Assembly: GCF_020860705.1 (NCBI RefSeq)
Contig: NZ_JAJBTT010000037.1
Coordinates: 1-52,587, forward strand
Length of the DNA stretch: 52,587 nucleotides
Source of the DNA: Akkermansia sp.
GTDB lineage: Bacteria; Verrucomicrobiota; Verrucomicrobiia; Verrucomicrobiales; Akkermansiaceae
Direction of reading: 5' to 3'
The first letter of the stretch is position 1. Each line of letters opens with the position of its first letter. This document shows positions 1 to 8,085 of the stretch, one piece after another. The position numbers were made by a program, and so were the translations under genes. The notes under the pieces were generated by a model. That model worked only from the letters and a program-made list of their open reading frames with translations, was not told the DNA's origin and did no database searches.

Positions 1-2054
1 GGGGTGGGAGGGGGAGGTGCCGGCAGAGGGGCCAGCTCTTCCTGAACGGGCTCCGGAACGGAGGAGTCCTGATGAATGGAAATGGTAACGGGTGTTCCGC
101 CACGTTTGGAAAGGTCTGCTTCCAGGACCGCCCGGAGGGGACCGGAACCAAGGCTGTCCATCCCCTGATGATCGGAAGGATGGAAGGAGATGGTGACGAA
201 TGAGCCCTCATGGCCGGAAAAAACGCTGTTGGACAAAAAGTCCGCTTGCAGGGGAAAGTTGACGGCGGCCTGTTCAAGCGCTGTTTTCCAATCCTCCTCC
301 GTGATCGTCTTTCCGGATGGTAGCGCCGGAGCTTCCGATTCCTCTTTAGCAGAAGGAGCGGATGGGCGGGAAGGAGCGGTTGCCGTGTCGAACAGGTTGT
401 CAAAGAAGCTGGTAGTGCGCCTTTCCGGAGGAAGGTTTTCCTCAGGGTCCATGAAGGTCGGCTCCGGGGAATCCGGAGGAGCCACGGGGGCGTCGGAAAT
501 GACGGAGACGGGGCGCTGGGGTTCTTCCAGGGGGCGGGAAATGGGGTCCGGTTGCGGTTCCGGTGCGGAGTAGGGTGGTTCTTCCACCGGATTAGCAGGG
601 ACGGGTTCTTCCACGGTGGTGGCTTCAGGAACCTCCGGTTCGGTTACAGATGGCTGCGGTTCGGGTTCCTCTGCGGGAGAGGAAGGAGCCTGAACACGGG
701 CAGATTCCTTTGCCTGCACGGCAGGAGCCGGGGAGGGGGTGGCCGTAGCAAACTCCGGAACCGGGTCCATCAGGTGTTCTTCCGGAGCAAGCTCCGGTTT
801 TTCTGCAGGAATAGACGTCTGAATATCTGCCGGAGGCTCCGTTGCGGGGACCGGGGCGGCAGGTGTGGGAGCGATCTGTTCCTGGCGGGTTTGAGGGGCG
901 GGAGAAGGCATGGCGGCGGCCAGCGGCGCGCCTTCCAGCGCCATGATAATATCGCTGATGCTTGCTTCCGCCAGGGCATGAACGGCCTTGATCAGGCCCA
1001 TTTCCAGATGCAGCCTTTTATTGGTGGACCAGCGCATCTTGTCTTCCGTTTCCGCCAGAACTTCCACCAGGCGCAGGATTTTATCCGTCTGGGTGTGTTT
1101 AACGAGTTCGACAAGCTTTTCCTTGGAAGATTCAGGCAGGGAATCAAAACTGGCTTCCGGGTCTACCTTGGAAACCAGGATTTCACGCACGGCGGAGATG
1201 ATTTCAGAGAGGAACTGGCCCATGTCTCTCCCTGCTTCCGCCTGTTCATGCAGAAGATGCAGGAGGGAAGGAAGCTCCTTGTTCAGAATCAGTGCCAGGG
1301 CATGGGCTACAGTTTCCCGGGAAGTGATGCCGAAGATATGAAGCACCTGCTGTTCTTCAATGTGGTCCCCGCAGAAGGAAACCAGCTGGTCCAGCATGGA
1401 TTGGGCGTCCCGCATGCCTCCGTCCGCCACTTTGGCGACGGCAAAGGCGGCTTCCCGGCTCAGGCTCACTCCTTCCGCAGAAGCAATGTGAAGCAGGTGG
1501 TCCGCAATAATTTCAGACGGAATGGGACGCAGGTCAAAGCGCTGGCAGCGCGACAGGATGGTTGGAAGAATCTTGTGGGGTTCCGTAGTCGCAAAGATGA
1601 ATTTGACGTGAGGGGGCGGTTCCTCCAGGGTTTTCAGCAGGGCATTGAAAGACTCCTTGGTGAGCATGTGCACCTCATCTATATAGACGATACGGAAATT
1701 GCCTCTGCTGGGGGCGAAGCGTACGTTGTCCCTCAAGTCCCGGATGTGGTCGATGCCGCGGTTGGAGGCGCCGTCTATTTCCAGCACGTCCAGGCTCCGG
1801 CCCTCCGCGATTTCCTCGCAGATATCTTCGTGCGGGTCAAAGTCCACTTTTGGACCGCCGCTGCAATTCAGGGCTTTCGCAAAAATTCTGGCAGTGGATG
1901 TCTTTCCCGTTCCGCGGGGGCCTACAAAGAGATAGGCGTGCGCTAGGCGATTGTGTTCAATGGCATTTTTCAACGTCTGGACGACATGATCCTGTCCAAG
2001 GACGTCATCGAATGTCAGAGGACGGTATTTTCTGGCAAAGACCTGGTAACTCAC
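1..2054 (-). CDS. dnaX: DNA polymerase III subunit gamma/tau (3' end outside window)
   Basis: This is the clamp-loader ATPase of the replicative polymerase. The minus-strand frame opens at a GTG (2054) giving VSYQVFARKYRP, the usual DnaX N-terminus; an in-frame TGA lies two codons upstream, so no longer start exists. A Walker A motif (GPRGTGKTS), the DEVHMLTKESFNALLKTLEEPP segment type and the sensor motif ILSRCQRFDLRP are all readable. The zinc module is altered: E. coli has Cys at relative positions 0, 9, 12 and 15, whereas here these are Cys, Asp, Glu and Cys. After the AAA+ and collar domains comes a long Pro/Glu-rich linker and then the beginning of a C-terminal domain that the window edge cuts off. 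The gene is divergent from the paralogue pair on the plus strand. Identity is secure; whether both gamma and tau forms are made cannot be seen. Confidence 0.95.
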   Translation of the reverse strand, partial: MSYQVFARKYRPLTFDDVLGQDHVVQTLKNAIEHNRLAHAYLFVGPRGTGKTSTARIFAKALNCSGGPKVDFDPHEDICEEIAEGRSLDVLEIDGASNRGIDHIRDLRDNVRFAPSRGNFRIVYIDEVHMLTKESFNALLKTLEEPPPHVKFIFATTEPHKILPTILSRCQRFDLRPIPSEIIADHLLHIASAEGVSLSREAAFAVAKVADGGMRDAQSMLDQLVSFCGDHIEEQQVLHIFGITSRETVAHALALILNKELPSLLHLLHEQAEAGRDMGQFLSEIISAVREILVSKVDPEASFDSLPESSKEKLVELVKHTQTDKILRLVEVLAETEDKMRWSTNKRLHLEMGLIKAVHALAEASISDIIMALEGAPLAAAMPSPAPQTRQEQIAPTPAAPVPATEPPADIQTSIPAEKPELAPEEHLMDPVPEFATATPSPAPAVQAKESARVQAPSSPAEEPEPQPSVTEPEVPEATTVEEPVPANPVEEPPYSAPEPQPDPISRPLEEPQRPVSVISDAPVAPPDSPEPTFMDPEENLPPERRTTSFFDNLFDTATAPSRPSAPSAKEESEAPALPSGKTITEEDWKTALEQAAVNFPLQADFLSNSVFSGHEGSFVTISFHPSDHQGMDSLGSGPLRAVLEADLSKRGGTPVTISIHQDSSVPEPVQEELAPLPAPPPPT

Positions 2055-2273
2055 GGTTCAGAAAGACTAGAAGATGAGTCCCTGTTTGAAAAGAAAATAG
2101 AGCGTAATTGTTTTAAAATGTTGATAAGAGAACTCTTGCGGCATCCCGTTACGGACCTTCCCTGAAAAAAATATCAAGAAAACAATGTGGATGTCATTTT
2201 GATGTTGAAATCTGAAAATGTTCATGCCAATCTCACAAAAGTAACAGGAACCTTCTCATCTCTATTATTTCCT

Positions 2274-3050
2274 ATGTGGGTCAAAGTATCAATTGCAGCC
2301 TTGGTCATTGCTCTTCTCGGCGGAGCCATGTATTATCTTGATAACGAGGAAGCTCTAACCAAGGAGCGTAAGGAATGCGTCTCTCGCTACAAGAACCTGA
2401 ACGGTCTTCGTGGTGAGTTTACGGAAGAAAAGACAAAATATGTCGACTTCCTTGTGAAAAATGAGGCTTTGACAAATGATATCAATAGCTTGACCAAGCA
2501 GAAGGACGATCTGGAAGCCAAGAATCAGGAACTGGCCGCCGCCAATGAGGCCAAGAAGACGGACCTTAAAACCCAGCAGGACGCTTTGGCTCAACTTCAG
2601 TCCAAGAGCAAGGATATGGAAAACATCCAGGCCATTGCTGATAAAATCAAGGGACTGGAAGAAGAATCCAAGCAGCTGGAAGTGGTCAAGCAGGCGGAAC
2701 AGGGCAAGCATGATGCCATTGTGGCGGAAACGGAACAGCTTGTCGTAAACAATGCGGCCCTTCGCCAGCTCAAGGCTGACCAGGATGCGCACCTTTCCCC
2801 GCCCAACCTGAAAACTCGGGTTTCCCAGGTGATTCATGACTTTAATGTAGTGGTAATTGACGGTGGAGCTGCTGACTTGGGCGTGGTGCCCGGTTCCAAG
2901 CTGGCCGTGATGAGGGACGGCAACAAGATTGCCGAGCTTGACGTAAACGCTGTTGAATCTCGTGTTTCCACGGCCACCATTCTCCCCACCACGGTAACCG
3001 CCGGCGAACGTGTTGAAGCCGGAGACGTCGTTGTATCCGTTCGTCCCTAA
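2274..3050 (+). CDS. Membrane-anchored coiled-coil protein, paralogue 1
   Basis: Family not recognised. The chosen ATG at 2274 gives a 258-residue protein beginning with a single hydrophobic anchor (about residues 4-21, VSIAALVIALLGGAMYYL). A long charged, heptad-like helical region rich in Glu, Lys and Gln follows (about residues 45-175). The compact C-terminal domain (about 185-258) contains VVVIDGGAADLGVVPGSKL and ends GDVVVSVRP. An upstream in-frame ATG at 2187 would add 29 residues, but the later start puts the anchor at the N-terminus exactly as in the paralogue that follows 46 nt downstream. The C-terminal domain has the feel of the small beta domains found at the end of some envelope coiled-coil proteins (inference). 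Probable location: inner membrane, with the coiled coil in the periplasm. Confidence 0.8.
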   Translation: MWVKVSIAALVIALLGGAMYYLDNEEALTKERKECVSRYKNLNGLRGEFTEEKTKYVDFLVKNEALTNDINSLTKQKDDLEAKNQELAAANEAKKTDLKTQQDALAQLQSKSKDMENIQAIADKIKGLEEESKQLEVVKQAEQGKHDAIVAETEQLVVNNAALRQLKADQDAHLSPPNLKTRVSQVIHDFNVVVIDGGAADLGVVPGSKLAVMRDGNKIAELDVNAVESRVSTATILPTTVTAGERVEAGDVVVSVRP

Positions 3051-3096
3051 TTTTTCCCGGTTCAGTACACACCATACACTCTCACATACATACACA

Positions 3097-3912
3097 ATGA
3101 AAACTGTCTTAGTAGTTTTATTGATTCTTGCCGCAGGTGCGGGCGCCTGGTTCTCCGGTCTTAGCGGCCTCTTCGGCGTCAATGGCCAGTATCAGGATTT
3201 CAAGGAAATGATCGCGTACCGCAAAGTTCTGGACAAGGAAATCCGGAATTGGACGGGATTGCGCAATGACATGATCAAGAACCGCGGTCTGGCTGCGGAA
3301 GAAAATCTGAGCCTGATCTCCAACAAGGCCTCCGTGACGCAGCAGCGTGACGAACAGCTTTCCAAGGCAACGGAACTGAAGGAAGAAGAAGTTCAGCTGA
3401 ATGCGGATCTGTCCAAGATCAACAAGCAAATGGAGGAACTGAAAGCCAAGCTCAACGACTTTGGCGTTTCCAGCGTGCAGGAAATCCAGGCGAAGATGGA
3501 AGCCATGGAAACCTCCAACCACAAGCTTCAGGAAGACATTGACCAGATCAAGAGCGCTACGGAAGTAGCCGCCAAGAAGCGTGCCGAACAGGCTACCGAG
3601 CTGGCTAACCGCCAGAAGGAACAGGCTGAATACCGTGCCGCCCTCGCCAAGAATGGGGACGAATATCCCGTTCTGTCCGTGGACCCGCAATGGGGCTTTG
3701 TAGTGATTGGCGCCGGGGAAGGGAGCAACATTGATCCGAATACGGTTCTACTCGTTACTCGTGACGGCCGCAGCATCGGCAAGCTGAAGGTCACTTCTCT
3801 GGAAAAGAATCAGACGGTAGCTGACATCGTCAAGGATAGCGTGCCCGTCGGCATGAGCATCCAGCCTGGCGACATGGTGCAGCTCCTGCGTCCGTTGCAG
3901 TCTGCCAAATAA
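3097..3912 (+). CDS. Membrane-anchored coiled-coil protein, paralogue 2
   Basis: This 271-residue protein has the same architecture as its upstream neighbour. An N-terminal hydrophobic anchor (VLVVLLILAAGAGAWFSGL) is followed by about 130 residues of Glu/Lys/Gln-rich coiled coil and a C-terminal domain with the matching motif GFVVIGAGEGSNIDPNTVLL, ending GDMVQLLRPLQSAK. The two C-terminal domains align across the pattern V-V-I-x-G-x-G, the x-V-x-x-x-x-L-x-V-x-R-D-G stretch and G-D-x-V at the end, so the pair arose by tandem duplication. The start ATG 3097 follows a short linker; an in-frame longer form from 3010 would overlap the upstream gene and is not favoured. A hairpin terminator lies directly downstream. 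Function is unknown; a role as an envelope spacer or scaffold is only a guess. Confidence 0.8.
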   Translation: MKTVLVVLLILAAGAGAWFSGLSGLFGVNGQYQDFKEMIAYRKVLDKEIRNWTGLRNDMIKNRGLAAEENLSLISNKASVTQQRDEQLSKATELKEEEVQLNADLSKINKQMEELKAKLNDFGVSSVQEIQAKMEAMETSNHKLQEDIDQIKSATEVAAKKRAEQATELANRQKEQAEYRAALAKNGDEYPVLSVDPQWGFVVIGAGEGSNIDPNTVLLVTRDGRSIGKLKVTSLEKNQTVADIVKDSVPVGMSIQPGDMVQLLRPLQSAK

Positions 3913-3932
3913 GATTCTGCCGTGTATTTTCC

Positions 3933-3975
3933 TTGAACCCCGCTGTGCTCTCCGGCATAGTGGGGTTCAACTTTT
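3933..3975 (+). terminator. Hairpin terminator after the paralogue pair
   Basis: TTGAACCCC (3933-3941) pairs perfectly with GGGGTTCAA (3962-3970), followed by CTTTT. It lies just after the second coiled-coil gene and before the small lipoprotein. Confidence 0.7.
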
Positions 3976-3984
3976 AAAAAGCAA

Positions 3985-4191
3985 ATGATGAAACGATTCA
4001 CAGGCTCCCTTTTGCTTACGTCCTTCTCCCTTCTTCTTATCTCTTCCTGCTCCTGGCTGATGGAGCCGCAAGAACGGGAACGTATTCCGCAACCGCCTCC
4101 CGGCCCGGAAAAGAGTGCTCTTCCCCATAACAAGACCCAGAAATTTGAAGCGGAAGCTACGCTCGGACCGTTGGCTTCTCCAAGGCGTTAA
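3985..4191 (+). CDS. Small putative lipoprotein
   Basis: This 68-residue ORF starts with two Met codons (3985 and 3988) and a positively charged n-region, followed by a hydrophobic stretch ending LLISSCSW, a good lipobox with Cys at about residue 22. The mature part is short, proline- and glutamate-rich (RERIPQPPPGPEK) and has no recognisable domain. It would be lipidated and retained in the envelope as a peptide of under 50 residues. It lies between the terminator of the coiled-coil pair and the tRNA gene. Support is the lipobox and the clean signal sequence; the short length keeps confidence moderate. Confidence 0.55.
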   Translation: MMKRFTGSLLLTSFSLLLISSCSWLMEPQERERIPQPPPGPEKSALPHNKTQKFEAEATLGPLASPRR

Positions 4192-4272
4192 AAGCGTCCA
4201 GATGACGGTTGGCTATGATTCTGTTCTTTACAGCATCCTGCAAACCGGATACAAAAACTTCCGCTTTTTAAG

Positions 4273-4366
4273 CGGAGAGATGGCTGAGCTGGTCTAAGGC
4301 ACTCGACTCGAAATCGAACGTGGGCTTTAAAACCCACCGTGGGTTCGAATCCCACTCTCTCCGCCA
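4273..4366 (+). tRNA. tRNA-Ser (anticodon CGA)
   Basis: A complete class II tRNA. The acceptor stem GGAGAGA pairs with TCTCTCC, followed by discriminator G and an encoded CCA. The anticodon loop CTCGAAA gives CGA, reading the serine codon UCG. A long variable arm (GTGGGCTTTAAAACCCAC) and a T-arm with GGTTCGAATCC are present. The terminal anticodon-stem pair looks mismatched (C-A). The gene marks the left edge of the accessory region, and tRNA 3' ends are common integration targets, but no second copy of its 3' end was found downstream. Confidence 0.95.
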
Positions 4367-4383
4367 GTTTTTTATCACGCTAG

Positions 4384-4424
4384 AGAACGGAAAACCTGAT
4401 TTTACAAGGTTTTCCGTTCTTTTG
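4384..4424. terminator. Perfect 14-bp hairpin terminator after the tRNA
   Basis: AGAACGGAAAACCT (4384-4397) pairs perfectly with AGGTTTTCCGTTCT (4407-4420) around a 9-nt loop, followed by TTT. It can end the tRNA transcript on the plus strand. The U-rich side is weaker for the minus-strand relic that ends at 4457. Confidence 0.75.
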
Positions 4425-4456
4425 TTTACGCTGGAACACACTGGAAAATGGAAAGC

Positions 4457-4863
4457 TCACTGGGACACTTCACTGTACATGGTGTAACGAATGTCCAGCA
4501 TGGCAGGAATCATGAAACGAAAGAACAGATGGATAGCCATGGGATGGGAAGGAGTTGATGAGAAGTATTGAAATTGACTGGTGCCCAAGGTGCTGATTCC
4601 CAGAGCCAACAAGCGGGCAGCCATGTCCCACAACAAGACTTGCGCCCAGGTCGTCCTCATATAGAGATAAACTGAACCTGTATCTTTCCGGCAGCGGCTT
4701 GTCCATGGACGACACCACGGCTATTACCTTCCCGGACGCTTCCGCGCCATCCTCCGGATTCAACTTGTTGGCCGCACACAGACGCCAAGCTTCTATGGTT
4801 TGCGCTGTATGGTCCGCGCAGGACGGACAGTCGCTTCTTCTGCACTTCCCGTTTTAACTCCAT
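4457..4863 (-). pseudogene. Decayed small gene downstream of the nuclease relic
   Basis: Coding character moves between frames on the minus strand. An ATG at 4863 begins MELKREVQ. The frame then changes to one reading CPSCADHTAQTIEAWRLCAA and SSMDKPLPERYRFSLSLYED, and near 4650 it changes again to LLWDMAARLLALGISTLG, ending at the stop at 4457. Joined, these would make a protein of roughly 135 residues with an N-terminal CPSC pair. The start directly abuts the stop of the upstream relic (TGAATG), which suggests the two were translationally coupled. I do not recognise the family. At least two frameshifts make it non-functional. The reconstruction is inference from codon-like composition. Confidence 0.4.
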
Positions 4864-5640
4864 TCATATGTTTTCGCCCGTGTTTATGGAAAATGTCGTC
4901 GGAACAATGGAGCCCTTGTCAAACGGGCATTTCAACTCATTCACGTTGACAACCTTGGCTCCTCGTGGTAGGGAAGCAACATCTCCCCCGCCAGCGGATT
5001 GGGACGGCAGAGCGGCCTAGCTTGCCGGTCCTGGACCTAGGCGCGCGGTGCCGCTATTCGCGTTTGCAGGAGGTTGCCTGTGTCGGGCATCCGTCTGGCT
5101 CTTGTCAGACGCCCGCTCTGCAAGGGGGAGTTTCCTTCCTCTTGGCTTTTTGTTTTGCTCCACCGGATAAGCTGTCAGAATGGAATAAAACCCGTCCTTC
5201 CGCTCCAATTGCAGCAGCATCCATGAAGAAGGCTACCTTCCCTTGACCAGTAGCTCACGCCCGGGCGACACCTCGTAAAGCTCGCTCACATTCGCCAGAA
5301 TGGAACTGATATAGCGTTCCGGGGAACGGGTCTTGCCAGAAGGAAAACCCGCGGAAAGCCAGGATATGCGTCAGGCCGTAACCACGGTGCTTTCCCAACA
5401 TCGGAACTCACCAGCAGCCGTACCGGCATAGCGGGCTGCCTCTTGCGGCGCGGAATCAAAAACCGATCCGGTCTTCCGTCTACCCGGATGACGAACCTGC
5501 CACGTAATCCCACGGCTTTCCCGTCTCATGCAATTGCATGGCAAGTATCTACCCTGCCTCTGCCTCCGGCGGAAAACGCTCTCCGCAATAACGACAATTT
5601 CCATGCAGGCGGAAACTATGGTTATCCTGAAAAGATCTTG
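4864..5640 (-). pseudogene. Decayed gene, possible BECR-fold (barnase/EndoU-like) nuclease
   Basis: Several short minus-strand stretches look like pieces of one coding sequence split by frameshifts and stops. In order they are HSFRLHGNCRYCGERFPPEA (a CxxC pair), GKHRGYGLTHILA, ERYISSILANVSELYEVSPG, KDGFYSILTAYPVEQNKK and VNELKCPFDKGSIVPTTFS, ending at a TGA at 4864. The order GYGLTHI, then a helix with SIL-N, then FYSILTAYPV recalls the phage-associated BECR nucleases found at the ends of phage head or polymorphic-toxin proteins. That match is from memory of the family pattern. No frame stays open long enough for a product. Its position beside a tRNA supports a mobile origin. Confidence 0.4.
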
Positions 5641-5704
5641 CAACAGTTTTCACGTTAGTTATACTGAAAAACGCTGAAAATCATAATATTAAGCATTTAT
5701 TTAA

Positions 5705-6319
5705 ATGACTCCAAAACTTGACTTGAATGAATGTCTAATAGATCGAATAAACTACTCGCTTTCCTTTTCGTTAAACAAGGAGACCCTAACTGTAAAAAGG
5801 GTATCCTTTGAGTCCTGTTGGAAAAAAATAGCTCTTACAGGATTGTTTTTCATCCCTGTAATCGGATTTTTATTGGCCACGTTATACTGTATTTATGCAG
5901 TCATTGCAGGTACGCCGTATGCGAACAATTGCTCGGAGGCGCTCCCTTTTTTGATCCTTATCACTGTTATCTGTCTGACCGCAATTCCATCTATAAATAT
6001 CCTATATTCCAGCGAAAGTACTTTTGATAACGCGCAATGTTCCTTTATCGGCTTTTTTACCTCAAAAAAGATTCAGTTGGAAAATAGAAAACCCGTACTT
6101 ACCCTAGAAATATACGATTCGCCAATGGGGGGATTCCTGGAAGGCAAAGTAAGAATACGAAGAAAAAGGAATTTTCCACCTTGGGACATTCATGTTTTCA
6201 TGTTCCAGACGATAACATATCCCTGCAGAGAAATAGCGCACAAAAACGCTCATCTGATTAAGGAATATATTTCTGAAAACGCCAATTCACTATTTTCAGA
6301 AATAAAAATTGAAGATTAG
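5705..6319 (+). CDS. Hypothetical membrane protein (accessory, AT-rich)
   Basis: Family not recognised. The 204-residue product has two hydrophobic segments, about residues 43-68 (IALTGLFFIPVIGFLLATLY) and 81-102 (ALPFLILITVICLTAIPSI), linked by a short loop. Soluble N- and C-terminal parts flank them; the C-terminal half is mixed beta-like with conserved-looking SPMGGFLEGKVRIRRKR. The DNA is clearly more AT-rich than the flanking core genes. The ATG at 5705 is preceded by AT-rich DNA without a clear ribosome-binding site. It sits alone between the nuclease relics and a frameshifted secreted-protein gene. It may interact with neighbouring accessory proteins of similar build, but nothing in the sequence proves this. 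Confidence 0.65.
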   Translation: MTPKLDLNECLIDRINYSLSFSLNKETLTVKRVSFESCWKKIALTGLFFIPVIGFLLATLYCIYAVIAGTPYANNCSEALPFLILITVICLTAIPSINILYSSESTFDNAQCSFIGFFTSKKIQLENRKPVLTLEIYDSPMGGFLEGKVRIRRKRNFPPWDIHVFMFQTITYPCREIAHKNAHLIKEYISENANSLFSEIKIED

Positions 6320-6385
6320 AAAACCGGCTGTCTTTCCGCTCGGAAAAGAAATGTAATACCGATAAGGAAGGAATAAATAATATTC

Positions 6386-6770
6386 ATAAAATACATATTA
6401 TTGATTATATCAGGTATCATTATTACGAAGGCCCATGCCCAAGATAAACATGTGCTGTTAAAAGAAATCACGTCGATTCCCCCCTTATCTTATTTATGAA
6501 GAGAGTACAGATTCATTTCATAAGAGAATCAATCAAGGTAAATTCTGGTTTGATAAAAAAGAAAAAACTTCTTACTTATTTATAAATGGAGATGGAGAAT
6601 TCGGAAAACGATTGTTCATCCTGCATCATAATTCCGACTTATATATTATTCATAAGAGCAGCAATGATGAAGATAAAAGGAATTGCATATTTTACAAATA
6701 TAATCGTTCTGATAAAATGCTTTCCCTTATTGGAGAATTTAGAAAATCTTTATTTGAAAATAAGCAATGA
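6386..6770 (+). pseudogene. Frameshifted secreted-protein gene with lost start codon
   Basis: The first part reads KYILLIISGIIITKAHAQDK, a textbook signal peptide with an AHA-Q cleavage site, but the codon where ATG is expected (6386) is ATA; an AAGGAAGGA purine run lies upstream. The frame stops soon after a run of six C (6479-6484). Removing one C joins it exactly to a second frame that continues IPPYLIYEESTDSFHKR and runs open through KRLFILHHNSDLYIIHKSS to a stop at 6768-6770. The repaired product would be about 128 residues, secreted, family unknown. Two lesions imply a pseudogene, although the C-run alone could be a sequencing error or a phase-variable tract. Confidence 0.55.
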
Positions 6771-6843
6771 TCATTGCATAAATCAGTTTTGAATATGCAG
6801 ATGGGAGATGCGGCGAATAATTTAAATAACAATTGTCGCTATA

Positions 6844-6945
6844 ATGAAAAAATATTATTTTTTTACGGGATTTTTTCCAGTTTTGATTTTTATGGCTCAC
6901 TCACCTGCCGTAGGCCATGTTTGCATGACCAAGGGAGTTGCATGA
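6844..6945 (+). pseudogene. Possible truncated secreted peptide
   Basis: ATG 6844 opens MKKYYFFTGFFPVLIFMAHS, which looks like another signal peptide, but the frame ends after 33 codons. Bases from there to 7112 show no sustained coding frame, only short scraps such as one ending FTEKLKEAPH near 7110. Read as a remnant or as a very short ORF; evidence is weak. Confidence 0.25.
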
Positions 6946-7124
6946 AGGGGGAGGCCAATGGTGCCAGCTAGCTTTTAAATGGCAAAATGAATAATATACA
7001 ATCAAACCAAGCTGATGAACATCCACAGAATGTTGCCGATCATGGAATTGAATAATTTGTTCGGCTGCTATTCCAAAATGACTTTCACAGAAAAGTTGAA
7101 GGAAGCCCCCCATTGATCATCAAC

Positions 7125-7568
7125 ATGACTATCAAAATTGTTTTCATTCCTCTTGTAGTTTTCTTATTCCTTGTTGCTTCCTGCGATCAGGGAAAAGTGA
7201 AAAATCCCGATCAATGTTTCGGTGAATGGAAAATGCTGGATGATCCATCTCATGAAAAATCCTTCATTTTGAAAGAAAACGGAAAAGCTGAGTTTAATAA
7301 TTTGCTTATTGCGGATATTGCGGGGAATGAAGAGGGGCAAATTCCTGAAACCGGTACGTGGAAACTTGTTTCAGACGGTTCGGAGGAGAGCTTTTTAGAA
7401 ATTTGGTTTGTCTGGAATGGAGGTGAATATGGACAAGGGGGTAAACTCACGCTGAAGAAGGAATTGGAGGTCTGGTTTACGGTGGGCGATCCTGACGATC
7501 TTGAATGGAAACGTTTTCGCCTTGTGAAACCTCCATATAACAGCGGATCGAATAAAAATCAGAGATAG
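7125..7568 (+). CDS. Putative lipoprotein (accessory, AT-rich)
   Basis: Function not recognised. From ATG 7125 the 147-residue product begins MTIKIVFIPLVVFLFLVASC, a strong lipoprotein signal with lipobox LVASC. The mature part has alternating charged and aromatic beta-like strands (GEWKMLDDP, GTWKLVSDGS, LEIWFVWNGGEYGQGG, LEVWFTVGDPDDLEWKRF), the style of small beta-barrel-like lipoproteins that compare a value against a reference in repeats of G-x-W. A TTG four codons upstream could also start translation but is less likely. The same frame stays coding-like after the TAG at 7566-7568, so the protein may once have been longer, or a second gene fragment follows in register. Confidence 0.65.
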   Translation: MTIKIVFIPLVVFLFLVASCDQGKVKNPDQCFGEWKMLDDPSHEKSFILKENGKAEFNNLLIADIAGNEEGQIPETGTWKLVSDGSEESFLEIWFVWNGGEYGQGGKLTLKKELEVWFTVGDPDDLEWKRFRLVKPPYNSGSNKNQR

Positions 7569-7767
7569 CCTATTATAGATATAGAGTTTCATCCCGGACA
7601 CGTTGCTATTCTACAACTATCCGCTGCTCTGGGGGATTGGAAGAAGATTGTCCAGGTCATTCCTATTTCCTCGAAAGAACAAATTTTCAAGGAGGCATGT
7701 TCATGACAGGGAGAAGCATGGATGTATTTTTGCGATTGCCCTGTCTGGGAAATAATAAATTATTTCC
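7569..7767 (+). pseudogene. Coding-like remnant in frame after the lipoprotein stop
   Basis: Immediately after the lipoprotein TAG the same frame reads IDIEFHPGHVAILQLSAALG, then IVQVIPISSKEQIFKEACS and a TGA. Beyond that stop both the same frame (EAWMYFCDCPVWEIINYFL) and the next one (MFMTGRSMDVFLRLPCLGNN) look codable. No start codon serves it. It is either the 3' remnant of a fused or neighbouring gene or chance. The remaining bases to 7833 show nothing. Confidence 0.3.
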
Positions 7768-7833
7768 TTTAATGAGCCGGGTTTGACTTCTTAGGAATGA
7801 GAGGAATATGATATACACGCTAAACGGGTCTAA

Positions 7834-7977
7834 ATGAATGCGATCCTCTTTTCAAACGTGCCAGTGCATACTGTCCGTATGGTCGGATTTATATTTGCTC
7901 CGACCGAACCTGAAGACAGCATCATGCCTCGCCGCCATAACAAGCATGAAGTTTTGCCCGACAGGCGGGATTCATAA
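7834..7977 (+). CDS. Possible small ORF, 47 residues
   Basis: An ATG-initiated frame begins MNAILFSNVPVHTVRMVGFI and ends RRHNKHEVLPDRRDS. No signal peptide, membrane segment or recognised domain is visible, and no good ribosome-binding site precedes it. It lies in an otherwise gene-free stretch (7768-8085) of the accessory region and could equally be a scrap of a decayed gene. Confidence 0.2.
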   Translation: MNAILFSNVPVHTVRMVGFIFAPTEPEDSIMPRRHNKHEVLPDRRDS

Positions 7978-8085
7978 AAAGGATTCAAGTCAACCAGACG
8001 TGAGTAAATGAAGATAGATGAGCTCTCTTGTAATTTTGAAGGATAGCAAGACACTATCATGATCATTCCGATGCAATAAAAACGG

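Noticed and set aside
552..1946. Plus-strand open frame of 464 codons over dnaX
   Set aside because: It is antisense to dnaX, which has clear AAA+ motifs on the minus strand; the plus frame is low-complexity Arg/Gly/Phe-rich, typical of a shadow.
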